Shown: one piece after another, positions 1 through 13,100 of the stretch | Layout of the letters: each line of letters opens with the position of its first letter | Numbering within the stretch: the stretch's first letter is position 1 | Origin: Ischnura elegans | Taxonomy: Eukaryota; Arthropoda; Insecta; Odonata; Coenagrionidae | Direction of reading: 5' to 3' | Length of the DNA stretch: 64,000 nucleotides | Assembly: GCF_921293095.1 (NCBI RefSeq) | Contig: NC_060251.1 | Coordinates: forward strand, 92,800,566 to 92,864,565 | Position numbers and translations under genes: made by a program | Notes under the pieces: generated by a model | The model's input: the letters and a program-made list of their open reading frames with translations, nothing else | Database searches by the model: none | Told to the model about the DNA's origin: nothing

Positions 1-967
1 GAACTAGAATGACAACTAACTGGCATGATCTCGGTAAAATTATCATTGTGGCAAGTCCCGTTATTCTTAAATTTCTGAAAAGCTGTCGTAATTATTTGGC
101 AAAATGTATTTCTGTGTTGTTTATCCCTGTAGACACTTAGTACAATTTGTGAAAGCCATAACCTTACTTGCGATGCCTGTGGGCCAGCTATTATTATTGG
201 GTTTTTAAATTTGGTTTTCATGAGACAGATGGGAAAATGCTTAATATTTATTTAAGATTTATTAATTTGTATGCGTTCTCATATAAATACTTCAAGATTC
301 TCAGTATACTGCATTTCTCCAGATTAAAAGGGGAAATGATTTTGGGTCCTCATGTCCGGGTGGACTTTATACTTATGCAGTTTAAGTTCAGGAAATTTCT
401 CAAAAGATTGTAAAAATGGCAGATTTCAGCAGGCCAGCCGTTACGATCCATGGAAACATCAGCTTAGCGTGCCTAAGCCATGGGGAAAGTAAGAAAATAT
501 GTATTGTGAAAAAGGTAAAATTGGCGCACAATACAAGCATATATTAAAAGATAGTGCTGATAGTGGGAAGGCAAATGAGAGTGGGCTAGGTTGTATTGTG
601 TCGTGTCTTGCAATAGTATCTGAATGACGTTTTTTCAACAATGGGAAAATTTTCAACTGTGTAGGCACAAGAAAAGGCCCACTTGCATTTTGCACTTTAA
701 AGGATGCAGCTTACATTTGGATAAATATGGCATAACTTTCTCAAAATTCTAGATTATTAATTGAATTATTAATGGCATAAGATGAGATAAATAGGTTGTT
801 TCAGTGATTCATTGACGCCATTAATGATCCTTCCTATGCTTGTGCATTCTGTAATCAGTTATGAAACCATCAAGTTAGAATATTTAGAGTGATTGGACAT
901 AATTTTTTTTTCTTATTCTTCTAGATAGTAATATCTCTCTCAACGTATTTTTTCTAATTTTCTACAG
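1..967 (+). other. Upstream intron of Lrrk, nothing recognised
   Basis: The first recognisable exon starts after a TCTACAG acceptor at 968, in phase 0, so at least one earlier exon exists beyond the window. Both strands were read for coding sequence. The short open frames here are AT-rich, lack family-like residues and are not flanked by splice sites. No repeat was identified. Confidence 0.6.
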
Positions 968-1104
968 AAATTTCCTGAGCTGGTACAGCAACAAACCGTG
1001 GAAAGGTGGCTTCCAATCCATGCATGCTGTATTAATGGTCATGGCGCTGTGGCTGAGCAGCTCCTTCGATATCCGTATCCTCCGCAAATCATGCAGAAAT
1101 TTTA
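968..1104 (+). CDS. Lrrk: Lrrk visible exon 1, ankyrin repeat
   Basis: Residues 1 to 46. The segment HACCINGHGAVAEQLL has the spacing of an ankyrin helix pair. The acceptor is CTACAG and the donor is GTAAGT; the exon ends in phase 2. The following intron (783 bases) shows nothing recognisable. Confidence 0.88.
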
Positions 1105-4100
1105 GTAAGTGCATCTCTCAATATTCCAGATCAAAATTTTATTAGGATTGGTGTGAATAGAACTCACCCCAGACTAAAGCTGTGGCATATGAGTTATCCA
1201 GAGTAGAATTTCCTTTCCTTTGGCTTCGTGGCACAGTGAAGATTTTTTTATCGTGTCCTTAGTTCTAACTAGGATTTGAATCAAGGGCCTTTCCTTCAGT
1301 AGCCATTAGTATTTTTCAATCCCCCAGCAGGCCTTAATGGGATAGATTTACCTAACGATGCATTAATAAGGATTAAAAACATAACCATATTTTATGCAAA
1401 TTATTAAAAAATCATTATCACTTAATTGGCATAAATAATTTTTTGCTGCTCAGAATGTATAATTTATTCTTGAAATTATTATTAACTTTATTTTGGTATA
1501 AATATACATTTACGCAGTGTGAAAGCAAAGCTTTATTTGATGCCTAATTTGCTTTCTAGCCAAAAATATTTGCAAAAGAGAATTATGGAATCATGTACTA
1601 CACTATAATAATGTACTGACTGCATTACACATAATTATACCATTTTATTTCATTTGTTTCTGTGATTGTTGCCATTTTGATGTTGATGCCATAGGGCATT
1701 TTCAATGGCACATGCTTCCCTGTATAAATAGCTGATTTGCTTTGGCTAACCTTCCTACTCTATTCATAGCCTGTTTTAGCCTCTCAAACATTCCCCCTCC
1801 CCCTTCCCATGCACCCCTTCCCTCTGCTCCTCCTTTCCCTATCTTCCTGTGTCGCCTCATTCTGAAACTGTTCTCTTTGTGCTTCAGTGATCCCTCTGGC
1901 CAGTGGGAGTATGAACTTCCCTTCGACATCAACCACAAGGACGTTACTGGCCAAACTGTCCTCTACCAAGCTTGCTATTTAGGAAACAAGAAATTGGTTG
2001 ATCTGCTGCTCAAATATAAAGTGAAGGCTTATCGAATCAAGGTTAGTATTCCTCTAATACAGCATGTAGACTTGAGATATATGCACCTAATTAGGTAAAC
2101 ATTGAAGAAAGATGTCTCGGTGGTTGTGTAACTTTTTGCACAATTGACCGGGAATGGGGAGATGTATGCATTAGAAACCCATTCAAATTAAATGATTTTT
2201 TGTGGCCAAATTTCATTCTATCATGGTATTTTTTCCTTTGTTGTTATTGGTGATTTCATATTTATTCCTGGAGTTAAATGAATGTATTGTTGCATCACTT
2301 GGTCGGATGACTGCATGATTAATTATGCAAAATAGCCAGGTATTGTCCTCAATTATTATCCTTAGGTATATGAGGTAGATATAAATTATTATTCATGAAA
2401 GTTCCATTTAACCTGTATAGGGTCCTGGAGTGAGGCCAATTTCATGTTGCAGTACTTTTAAAGATGCCAACTGCTTATTTCTTGAATTATATTTTCATTA
2501 ATTTGGTAAAAAATATCTTAGTTCTTCATTTCAAATGGCTTTAGATAATTGTACTTTGGCACTTTGAAAATAGGAGTGACGGTTGAGGTACCCAGATATA
2601 TAAGACACATTGTATTGCTTTGGTGTGGCTGAATTGCTGCCAATGATCGAGGAATCTAACTTGAACTGTAATTTGGGACACAGCAACGCTCTTATGGGAG
2701 GGGAGCTTGCTCTTAAAAAATTTGTGCAAACCAGCAATGTGAGGAATTGGCTCTACTGCTCAGTTACTTAGAGTTGCAACTTACACTGAACCTATTTTTA
2801 AAACCAAATATGTATTTTGATCTCACCATATTGTTTTCTATCATTGTTTAAGGACTAAATGTGCCATTTAGCTTAAATTTCATTTTGATCAATACATATT
2901 TGAAACCAGGCCAGGTGCTTTTTTTATAATGTTGCTATTACTGAAGTACTGATGTTTGACTAAAGTAATAAGTTAAATATTAGGAGAATGTGAGATATTT
3001 TGAAGGGTTAAATGTTAGCAGTGCATAAATAGGATCTATCTACTGATCAAAACTTCTCTTATTTTCAATTTTAAGGGGATAATGGTTCTATTCATTACAT
3101 AGCAGCTCTTTTAGTTGCAATTATTTTTTTTCCCCAATCTAACAATTAAATCGAAACTTGAAGCTTGTACATGTACGTAGTGAAAGGGCTCCATATTATC
3201 AATAACAGATGCTTTGTTACTTCCACTATATGTTTAAGAAATGTATATTTTTACTGGTTTTGGCTGTTACTCCATTATCAAGTATAGAAAATATATTTTT
3301 AATTTTTTTTAAATATGGAAAATACATATATTTTTTTATTTAAAAAAATATATTATACTTTCTGTACTTGATAATAGTGTAACAGCCGAAACCAGTCAAA
3401 AATAGAAATTTTAGAAATAAATATTGTGGAAGTGACAAAGTGCCTGCTATTCACTAATCTAACAAATTCTCCTTTATTTCATGGGCAAACCCATTTATTT
3501 CCTGATTAAATTTTATTAAAATATCTTTTTAACTTTCTCAAATTAAAAGAAGCATTTTCATTTTCAAATAGACTGAGGAAAAGGAGACGACCCCAGTGAC
3601 TGAGGACGCGGAGGAAGCCAGGACAGAGAACGGCTTAGATGCCGTGAGTCCAACTCGCCGAAGGATCTCAGATGGAATCCAGTCCATTATGTCCAAGCTG
3701 AACTTGTCTAGTGGTGTTGTGGTCGATCCTTGGGACGGTTCCGAAGTCAGTTGGCGCGCCGGGGGGCGTCGAGGATCCAACGCGAAAGAGCGCATGATAA
3801 GCCCGCTTCACGTGAACGTCCATTGTAACAATGGTGCTGAGACGGCCCTTCACGCGGCAGTTCGCGGTGGTCACCATTTGATTGTTAGTGCTCTCTTGAC
3901 TGTGGGTAATGCTGACCCCAACCTCCCTATTCGTGCTGATCCTGGCTTGCAGTCATCTGGTGGAATGGATGATGCTGAGGATGACAACTCTCAATCTTCG
4001 TCAAGATCAAGATCCGGCACCACGTCTGGTCAGGGATCGGCCTCTGCTTCCAGAGATGGAGTGTCAACAGCGTTGACGGAAGCTTGCTCCAATAGGTGGG

Positions 4101-7100
4101 TAGCTATATATCAAGGAGGCGTCAATTTCACTTTTTTTCGATTCTGAATCCAATTCCGATTCTGTTCGAATTGATTCCCAATTCTCGATTCTGATTCCAT
4201 TGATTCTTATTCATACTAACAGATGGGATATTGATTTTGTCTGTGGCATTGCTGTCATTTAAGAAGTGAATGGAATAAAATAAATATAAAAATTAAGTGG
4301 CCCAAAAAATATATTTAAAGCGAAATATATGTATGTAAATAGCAAATTATTATTATAGTAATATATTTCAGCTTTGATAAACTAATAAGCAATTTTAACT
4401 GTTTCAAATATACTTATATTGTTAACCTAATAATTTACAGTGCAAAATGGCTCAGGTGTAGTGACTTAACTAGGAATATGCTTTGGGGAGGCCTGGGGTG
4501 GCAGCCCCCCGAGGCAACTTTTCCAGGAAAATTTTTGAAAAATGACAAGCCTGGAAATACATTTTACATCATTTTGGCACTAAAGATTTAACTTTAAGGG
4601 GATGCAGTTACATATTTCATGTCAAAACTAGATAATAGTTTTGAATATTTATTTCCTTTGAGGTTTTGGGGGATCTATCCCCTCATCTGCCCCCCATAGA
4701 TACACCACTGCTCACTGCTCAGGTGTGTGGCGGACCTTATGCCCCAAGCTTAAAGTCTATTTTCAAAATATTTATGTTCGTGGAATCGAATGAAATCAGA
4801 ATCGACTTTATGCGATGGATTCCGATTCCGTGCCTGAGAATCGACACATCCCTACTAAATATTTATTGGAATATATAACTACTAGGGATGGGTCATCAAA
4901 TCTGTCAAACTCCCCAAAATACATTGAATCCCCAAAATTCGAGGATTCAAAGGTTTGAATGTCGATTCAATGAGTTTCAAACCAGAATATGAAGGTACCT
5001 TTGTTACAATTATAATGTGAATGAATTGAAGATTAATGCCACCAATCGTTCTTTCTGTAGCTAAAATCTAGGAGCGCAATCTATTGTGTTGGTGCTGTTT
5101 GTGCGAATGGCTAAGAAAAAAGTTTTCAGAATGCCACCAAAGCTAAATATTTTCAAGATAATAGGCAATGTCTGTTTTTTGCTCAGCTTCTCAAGTGGGG
5201 TTGAACACTTATGAATTATATTTTTTCTTGAAAGTAATTATGAAATTAATTCCCCTTTTCATCTTCACAAACAGGGACATACCTATGGTTGAGCTGCTCC
5301 TTCGCCATTCTGCGAGGGACGACCGATGTCAAGCCCTGCGGGTTGCTCTCGCCAACGGCGACGAGGGCTTGGTTGCACTCCTCCTGGCGACGAAAGCTCA
5401 CCGCGATCCAGAGTACAGAGTGAATCCAGAGAATGGTGCAAACAGTGGTGCTCGTGATTCAAAGAGTGGTTCGGGGGGACGGTCGAGTGGGATTTCTTTC
5501 TCCACCCTCACAGCTCTCGGCATTCAATCAAACGGCAGCGGAAGTGGCCAGTCTCCTCCCTCTCAAACTCCTGTGATGATAAACTGGCATAGCCAACGTG
5601 ATCTCACTCGCTTGCGGACCCAGTGGTTGGCAGATGCCGCGTTTAGCCTCAACCCCAGTCTCAGGGCATCCCGTCCTCAGTTGGGGCCACCGGGGAAGAT
5701 AAATTCCTTGCGTTACTTACCGGCGTTGAACACCATTACGAGATTGGATGTGTCCGACAACTCACTTAGATCTCTTCCACTCATCATTTTCTCATTGCAC
5801 AGTTTAAGGTAAGGGATGAGTGCTAGTTTTTAAACACATTTTAATCTCTGGAATTACAGCTCTCGCAAAAGATCGTGTCACGGCACAGTGGGCAATCCTA
5901 GGGTTTGGGTCATAGAATTCTTGAAGTGCCTCTGAACAGGAGAGGGAGGTTGTTTTGCACGAAGTGTTAACACGTTGTGTAAGGATGGCAAGAATTCTCG
6001 TCATTTTTTGCCAAGTGTTCCGGACGGATGACGTAGATAGACGTTCCCCTCCGTCCTTTCTCTTCCACCACTACCTACTCTCCCTTTCACACAGGACTGT
6101 GCAAGATTCTTTTGCGAGAGCTATACTGTACACTACGTTACGTATCACAATGCACAATGTTAGGATTAGTACCTATGCAGCTGCATTCCAATTCTTCCTA
6201 TCGCTGATCCTTTTACTGACAGATACTGATCAAATATATGGCTGCATATAAGGCTCATTTGCTCAGTCACTTAAAATCAAAAATCTTTCACTCAATATCT
6301 GAATTTCTCAATGATCCCCGATCTGTGTTATTTGCTAGCATTCCTTTTTATGCATTTATATGACAGCATCCTTTATTTTATTTTTATTTTTGTCATCATT
6401 CTTTAATTATGTAATTTGATGTGCCTTATACCTAGTGTAACATCTTTAACAGCTTGACCTCTAAGTATTAGTGTTATTTTTATTTACAGTGGAACCTCGT
6501 TAAAGCGAGTACGGGCTATAGCGAAACCCCCGCTATTACGAGAGATAGCCGATGCACCGTCAATTGATCCTATTACAAGCATGTTAAAAAATTTCGTTTT
6601 TACGAGGCCCTTTTGGTGTTGGCTCTCGCCATAGCGAGGGTTTCACCGCCGGAAAAACTTACACCAAGACTCCTTAATCTCTGTAATTACTAGCGAGCTG
6701 TTAGAAATGAAGTTAATGGAGTGCTCAGTCTCAAATTTATGTGGTAAACTGTCGTTCGATAAATAAGTAGTTAATTTTGGTGAAAATATTGTGGCATTAG
6801 CATTCGCGAATGCTTGATCTTCTTTTGTTCCTCGGGCAGCAGAAAGCAGTCGTCAGCATACCCGCACGTCCATGAGTTGCATGAATAGAAAGCATTTGAT
6901 GGAACACACCATGGCCAAAAAAACACCAAACACGTCTAAGCGAGTAAATAAAAATAAAGGAGTAATATGAGGTATATTGGCCATTATTTGCACCACCTCC
7001 GGTAAAGCGACAATTCGCTATAGCGAGTGTTTATTGGTGCACCGTGGGGTGTCGTTTTATCGAGGTTCCACTGTATATTACATTCCTGCCAAAGAATTCA

Positions 7101-10100
7101 GTGTGTCATTGGATGCTGGCTTTCTCTTATTATGTGATCATTGTTTGTTAATATTGGTATATTTTAGGTACCTGAATGTGGCACAAAACAAAATAGAGAA
7201 GCTTCCTTGTAGGCAGCACCCTCGCATTGGTGAAGAGGATGGGCTCAGCAAAGCAGGATTAACTGTGGATGAGGGGGAAACACATTCCATGTACACTGCT
7301 CCGGTTCTCGAAGAAATACTTCTACAGGTGAGAATGTGACAAAGATGGAGATGTATTGGTGTTTTTATTTTTATGTTGTTATTTCCTGTACCACCAAAAA
7401 CATCACAATTGGCCTTTTGTATCAGGGTTTTTGATTTAACTATCAAATGTACACGAACATCCATGCCCTGGATAGGGGCAACCTATCGAGGTGGACTCCA
7501 ACCCCCAACCTCTTATGTGGCAGGCAGGACTTTACTGCTGCCACAGAGGGCAGTGGCATAGCCAGGGGGAAGGTCTGGGGGGTCTGGACCACCCTCCCCC
7601 CCGAAATATAAAAACACAATTATTTTCCTCCGTAAAAGAAAACAAAATACTGAAAAATCATGAATTTACAAAATATTTCTTTAACAAATGAAGTTTTTTC
7701 GATAGTGAAAAGTGTTAAAATTAGTTTAAAACCCATTACTTAGTATATACCCTGTTTTCCAAAAGTTTCCCCCCCTGGTTTTGGACCCCCCAAACCACAG
7801 TCCTGGCTACACCACTGACAGAGGGCAGTCGGTGTTGAATTGATTTTAACTCTTATACTTCCTGAAGATTTAATATTGAGTCATATTCATCCGCTATGTA
7901 TTATTTTCCTTGGGGAAAATAGTCCTTGATGTACAGTGCAACAGAAATGTGCCAGAAGTACAAATACAACTTGCTGCAGTTCATTAAAAATTATTTAGTG
8001 TGTGAGAATTCTACTCTCTAATCAGCTCTCATTGATTCTCATGGAGGATGAGAAATTTTTGGAATCAGCTGGGTAATAATATTTTTACTTAAATAGTTAT
8101 ACCTATGTTAATAATAATCTTTCCTACTACCTAATTTCACCTCATTTACTGAAGTCTCATGGAAGTTATGAAATAGGGCAAAATCTCATCCTCCTGCCAT
8201 GTTTTTTGAATGAATTTTCCCATGACCCAATTTCTTAAATAGCAGCTGCTTCATAAAGGAGAGAATGGTTTCTGTACTGAGTAAAATTTTCAGAAAAACA
8301 TGGGTAATATTGGGGGGTTTTGTAGATACTTTCCTCTTAGTAACCTCTGAGTTTCTCCTTAAAATAGCCTGGCAATTTTTGCATGGAATTGGACAGTTTG
8401 GTATGGCACTTGAAGGATTAAGATAACCAAGAAATAATCTCTCAACACGTTCAGCCATGCTGATGCAAATGCACGTCTGGGCTGCATTACTAAATCCCCT
8501 CTCTTAACACGTTGCGTACCGGGGTATTAAAATTCCTAGGAGCGCCGATTTGGAAATATGTGCCTATTAGGGCGTAATGCATTTGGTTTAAATATGGTTG
8601 AAAAGCTAATGTTTAGAATATAACTTTACCCAATCAAACGTTATGATGCATCAATTCATTATGAATAACGAACAACAACTGAAAACTTACTAACGAATTG
8701 TACGCTTTAAAATTGTTAAGGGTGACGCGCCTAAATAAAGAGAATCTTCGTCATCCGTCCGGAACGTTCGGGAAAAAAATGACGAGAATTCTCGACATCC
8801 GCACGCAACATGTTAATATGTTCAGCCCAACAGATGCAAAAGTGCATCTGGGCTGCATTACCAAGTCACTGAGGGACACACATTCGCATCCCTGATAGAC
8901 TGCATTTAGTACAGAAGAAAAACCCATCCTATTTTATGAGTGGTTAAGACTGGTTATGAATGAGCATCCTCATTCACTGCATCCATGGGCGCACCCAGCA
9001 AGGGGAGGGCAGCTGCCCCCACCCCCCCTTGAAGCAAAAAATCACAAAAGTCTTTAAGCAAAATCAGTACTGAATTGAATCGAAAGCATTCAACAAATTT
9101 TCTTTGAACCCACAAAAGATGATATGTATTACTATAAGATATGTAACTAAAATAAAACTCTTTTTTCAAAGAAATAATCTCATAAACTAATGTCACAACT
9201 TGATTTGCCCCCCCCTAGACCATGGCTTGCCCCCCCCCCCCTAGTTATGATCTTAAGTACTCCCTTGACATATTTTCTGTCTCTGTCTATTTCAGAACAA
9301 CCGCTTGGAAGAGCTGCCAGAAGAAATATTCCTTCTCCCTGCGTTAGTTTCGTTGGACGTGTCAAACAACAAACTTCAGGTGCTTCCGCACGCCCTCTGG
9401 CAAGCGCCAAAGCTCAAAGAATTGAACGTAGCCTTCAACCTTCTCAGGGACCTGCCCTTAGCCACTCCCCCTATCCTTACCTCCCCCACTTCTGTGATAG
9501 ACGTCGACACTTGTGCCGTCATCTCCGCCCACTCGTCAATGTCTTCCTTGGTGTCCGTCGAGGAAGGTGCCACAGCCGGAGACTCAAACTCATCATCCTC
9601 GGAAGTTCCTTCTCAGTCCTCGGAAACGTCGAAAGGATTGTTAATTCAAGCTGGTGCTCTCCATATGGCCACCCAAAAAGCGAAGGCTGTCAGGTTTGTT
9701 TCTATTTATGTATTTATTATTGCCATTGGCCAAATTTCAGTCGAAGCATAAAAGTTTATACAAGTTTACACACACCACCAAAATTTTATACAATTGGCAC
9801 AAGTTTAATCTAAGTATACTAGCTTAGTCTATATGTACCATGTGCTAACTTAGGTAGGTCTTCAGTTCATGACACTTTCCTAGATACTGGCAGTTTTCCA
9901 TTGGTACTCCATTTTTTCTTTCCCAATTCCACATTATTAAGACGAAAATTTTTAAATATATTTTTGTACATATTTTAATTTTTTCTAGCCCAGAATATTT
10001 ATCATAGTATGAAGTGTGGCCATTTGATATAAAAAAAAACAAGTTGGGCTCTAATGTCCTAAAGTCTGACATATTATCTATGAGTTCAGGTTGTTTCACA

Positions 10101-13100
10101 TGAAAAATTTAATATTCACTACCACCTGTCTGCCATCTGTATAGCATTTCATTCCTTAGTTTGGCATAAGACTTATTACTCTTCATTCCAATGATGAACC
10201 CTACTCTCTTTCTCCCTTTTGTTGCTTATCCAGCTAAGCTTACCTAAGCTACATCCCTCTATCATGATTTGTTACTTCCCCTTTCCATTCAGCTCTAATT
10301 GTATGAATGGAAAGAAAGTATTCAAATATTTTTGTATATTTATTAGAAGGTAATTTTAAATGCGTTTTTTAAATCATGATTTTTCTAAATCCAGTTTGCC
10401 TCTAGAGGCCATTTACATTCAGAACCTACTTATTTTCTGATTCTGATGTCTGCTAGTTTCAACTTTGAGGCTTTTTTTGTGGTTGTGAGTAGGTTTATTG
10501 CCCTAGGCCGTTACACTAGTATTCATTGTCGGATTTAGGGGGTGCATGGGGGCATGTATCCCCCAAGACGCTTAAAAAAATAGACAAGATTTTTAGTACA
10601 GTTATCATAACTTTCATTTTATTTTGTGTGTTTCGGAGCCTCAATCGTTTAATTTAATATAAATAACTTTCATATCAAAATAAACAATATTTTCTACAGT
10701 AATTATTGTATTTTGTTTTTATTCTCAAATACATATGTCAAAACCTGTCAGACCCCCCTCCAGAAAAAATCCTGGATCTGCCCCTGGTAGTATTTCCATG
10801 TTATCCATGATAAAAAATCCAGTCCATAGAAGCGATAAATTAAGAGAGATGTTTTGCCGAACGGATAGATATGGGAATTCGTTTTACCCCCGAACCATGA
10901 AGGACTTATATAAATGCTAGTCCCAACTTCGTAGAGCACTTCATTTTTTATGCATAGACGGCTGGTGTCCTAACACCCCTTGCCACACGCCTTTTAGGCG
11001 GCTTGTGGGTTATTATGTAGATGTAGATATATCCTTTAAAATGCCGTCTTTAAAGTGCCAATTTTGAAAACATGGTCGGTAGTGGAGATTTGTATTAAAG
11101 TGTAGAAATTACCGTATATGTCTGCATATAGTCCCCCCTTTTTTCCAAAAATGCCTGTGGTAAAAGTAAAGGGGGGGACTATATTCAAACACATTTTTTT
11201 TTAAATTTTTCCCGAAACTGATGCATCAAAATTAGGGGAGGACTATATTCGGAGAAATACGGTACCATTTGTAGTTTCTTTCATGGATGTATCACGTTGC
11301 CTCCCAGTCAAGCCTGAAAACATTTTATATTTCCATGTTCTTTCTACAGGCACTTGGAGCTGAGGCATCACACTGTGTGGAGGAGGAGTGTCGAGGTCAG
11401 TGAGCAGGTGCATTGTGGGTTTGGCAGCGACGATGGGGAGGAAGGCACTCCCACTGGGGCCAGAGTATCGCAGCTGTCTGCCCTCAACCTGGCCCACAAT
11501 GCTTTCACTCGAATTCCGCATGCATTGCCTTGCCTTGCTGTCAACTTGACTCGGCTGAATCTAAGCTACAACAAGTAAGCAAGCATATGATGCGTTACAA
11601 TTGACGTATTTCTTTTCATCGTATTCCAGTGTTTTTCCTATGTTTTTATGTATTTGAATGGTAACTGCAAGCTATGGTATGACCATGGATGCATAATATC
11701 CGAGTGGTAGCTTTAAATCTTTACCTGTATCATAAAATATGATTTCAGTCATAGCTGAAGGCAATGAATTTTTGAAATATCAGCTTGTATTTACATTAGC
11801 CTGATTCATATCAAAATTATTCTGACAGGCATGATAGCATCATATCAGTTAAGACTCTAATAAAAAAAACAATAGCTAATACTACGGGCTCTTAGAAAGT
11901 ATAAATTGCAAGGTGTTTTGTGACAATTAGGTATATTACCAATACTCTAATAATTGCTAGCTATTGCTAGTGATCTCTTTGTCTATATATGGTAAAAGGC
12001 CTGACCCAAGACTTAAGAATGCATGTTGTGCCTGCCTGGGCAAAACATAATTTATTGTGTTCCAAGTTTTACACACGTACCCTTATGAATTATGGACTGT
12101 GTACTTCAGAATTCAGGCATCCTTGAATGTTGTGCAACTTTCTTATATATGTACTACATTAGTACTATTTGCTCTTAGTAAGGTATCTCTACTACTTTGT
12201 TTTGTCTCTTTTCATACTCTTGCCATTTATGTGATTTTAAAATTTCAACTCTATTGGGGTAACTTGACACAACTTTTCTAGCTCTGTGCGCTGAACACAT
12301 GTTATTGAAAATCGCTACAGAAGTTGTGCCCATTTGCCCAGTATTGCTCAATAGATTTTCATAAATTAATGTAGAATTCCTAGGCTCCTTTCATTCATAT
12401 AGAATCCAAACATGGCTGGACCATGAAATCCAAGTGCATAATGGTCGACTTGATGAGATTACGATATCCGTAGCCCGCTGGACATTACGATCGGCATTTG
12501 TTTCCAACCTATTTTCCATTCTTTTCTATTGTTTTTGCAATACAAAATACGTCTAAATATTATAAAGTACATGAATTTTTCTTTCATAGTCTCAGGAGTA
12601 TGGGCCACATTACATCGTACCCAGGATCTTTGAAGCAGCTGGACCTGTCTCACAATCAGATATGCTGCTGGCCGAGCTTGCCTCAGCTAGTGGGGGGACC
12701 TCTGGGAAGCAGCCACTCTGTGGGACTGATCGGTGCCGAGGGAGTCGATCCGTTGGCCTCCATCGCTTGCTATGCTCCCATGGGCTCAGGGCAGCCAGCT
12801 GGACCCGATGGGCCTCCTGTTCCATTGTTGACGTCTCCAACGTCTGATATTCCCATTGTTGCTGGCAAGATTCCGGCCATAATTGCTGGTATGTATGTGC
12901 TGTTGTTTTCTGTGATGAATGATATAAATATTTGCTTGGCATTTTGTTTGAGGGTAGTGTGGTGGAAACTGTCTGTAAAATATAATTGAGATGCCCAAGT
13001 TTGAGGAGCTCTATTGTGATGCAGCCAATTTAAATTAAAGAAAGAGCATGAGAGTGACTATGTAATCTATATCAGGTGATATTCTGTAATAAATTTTCAA

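Noticed and set aside
168..413. 81-residue open frame upstream of the first Lrrk exon
   Set aside because: AT-driven composition, no family-like residues, and no splice sites that would join it in phase to 968.
9190..9813. 207-residue frame over exon 6
   Set aside because: It is an alternate-frame shadow; the frame with leucine-rich repeats and correct splice phases is the real one.
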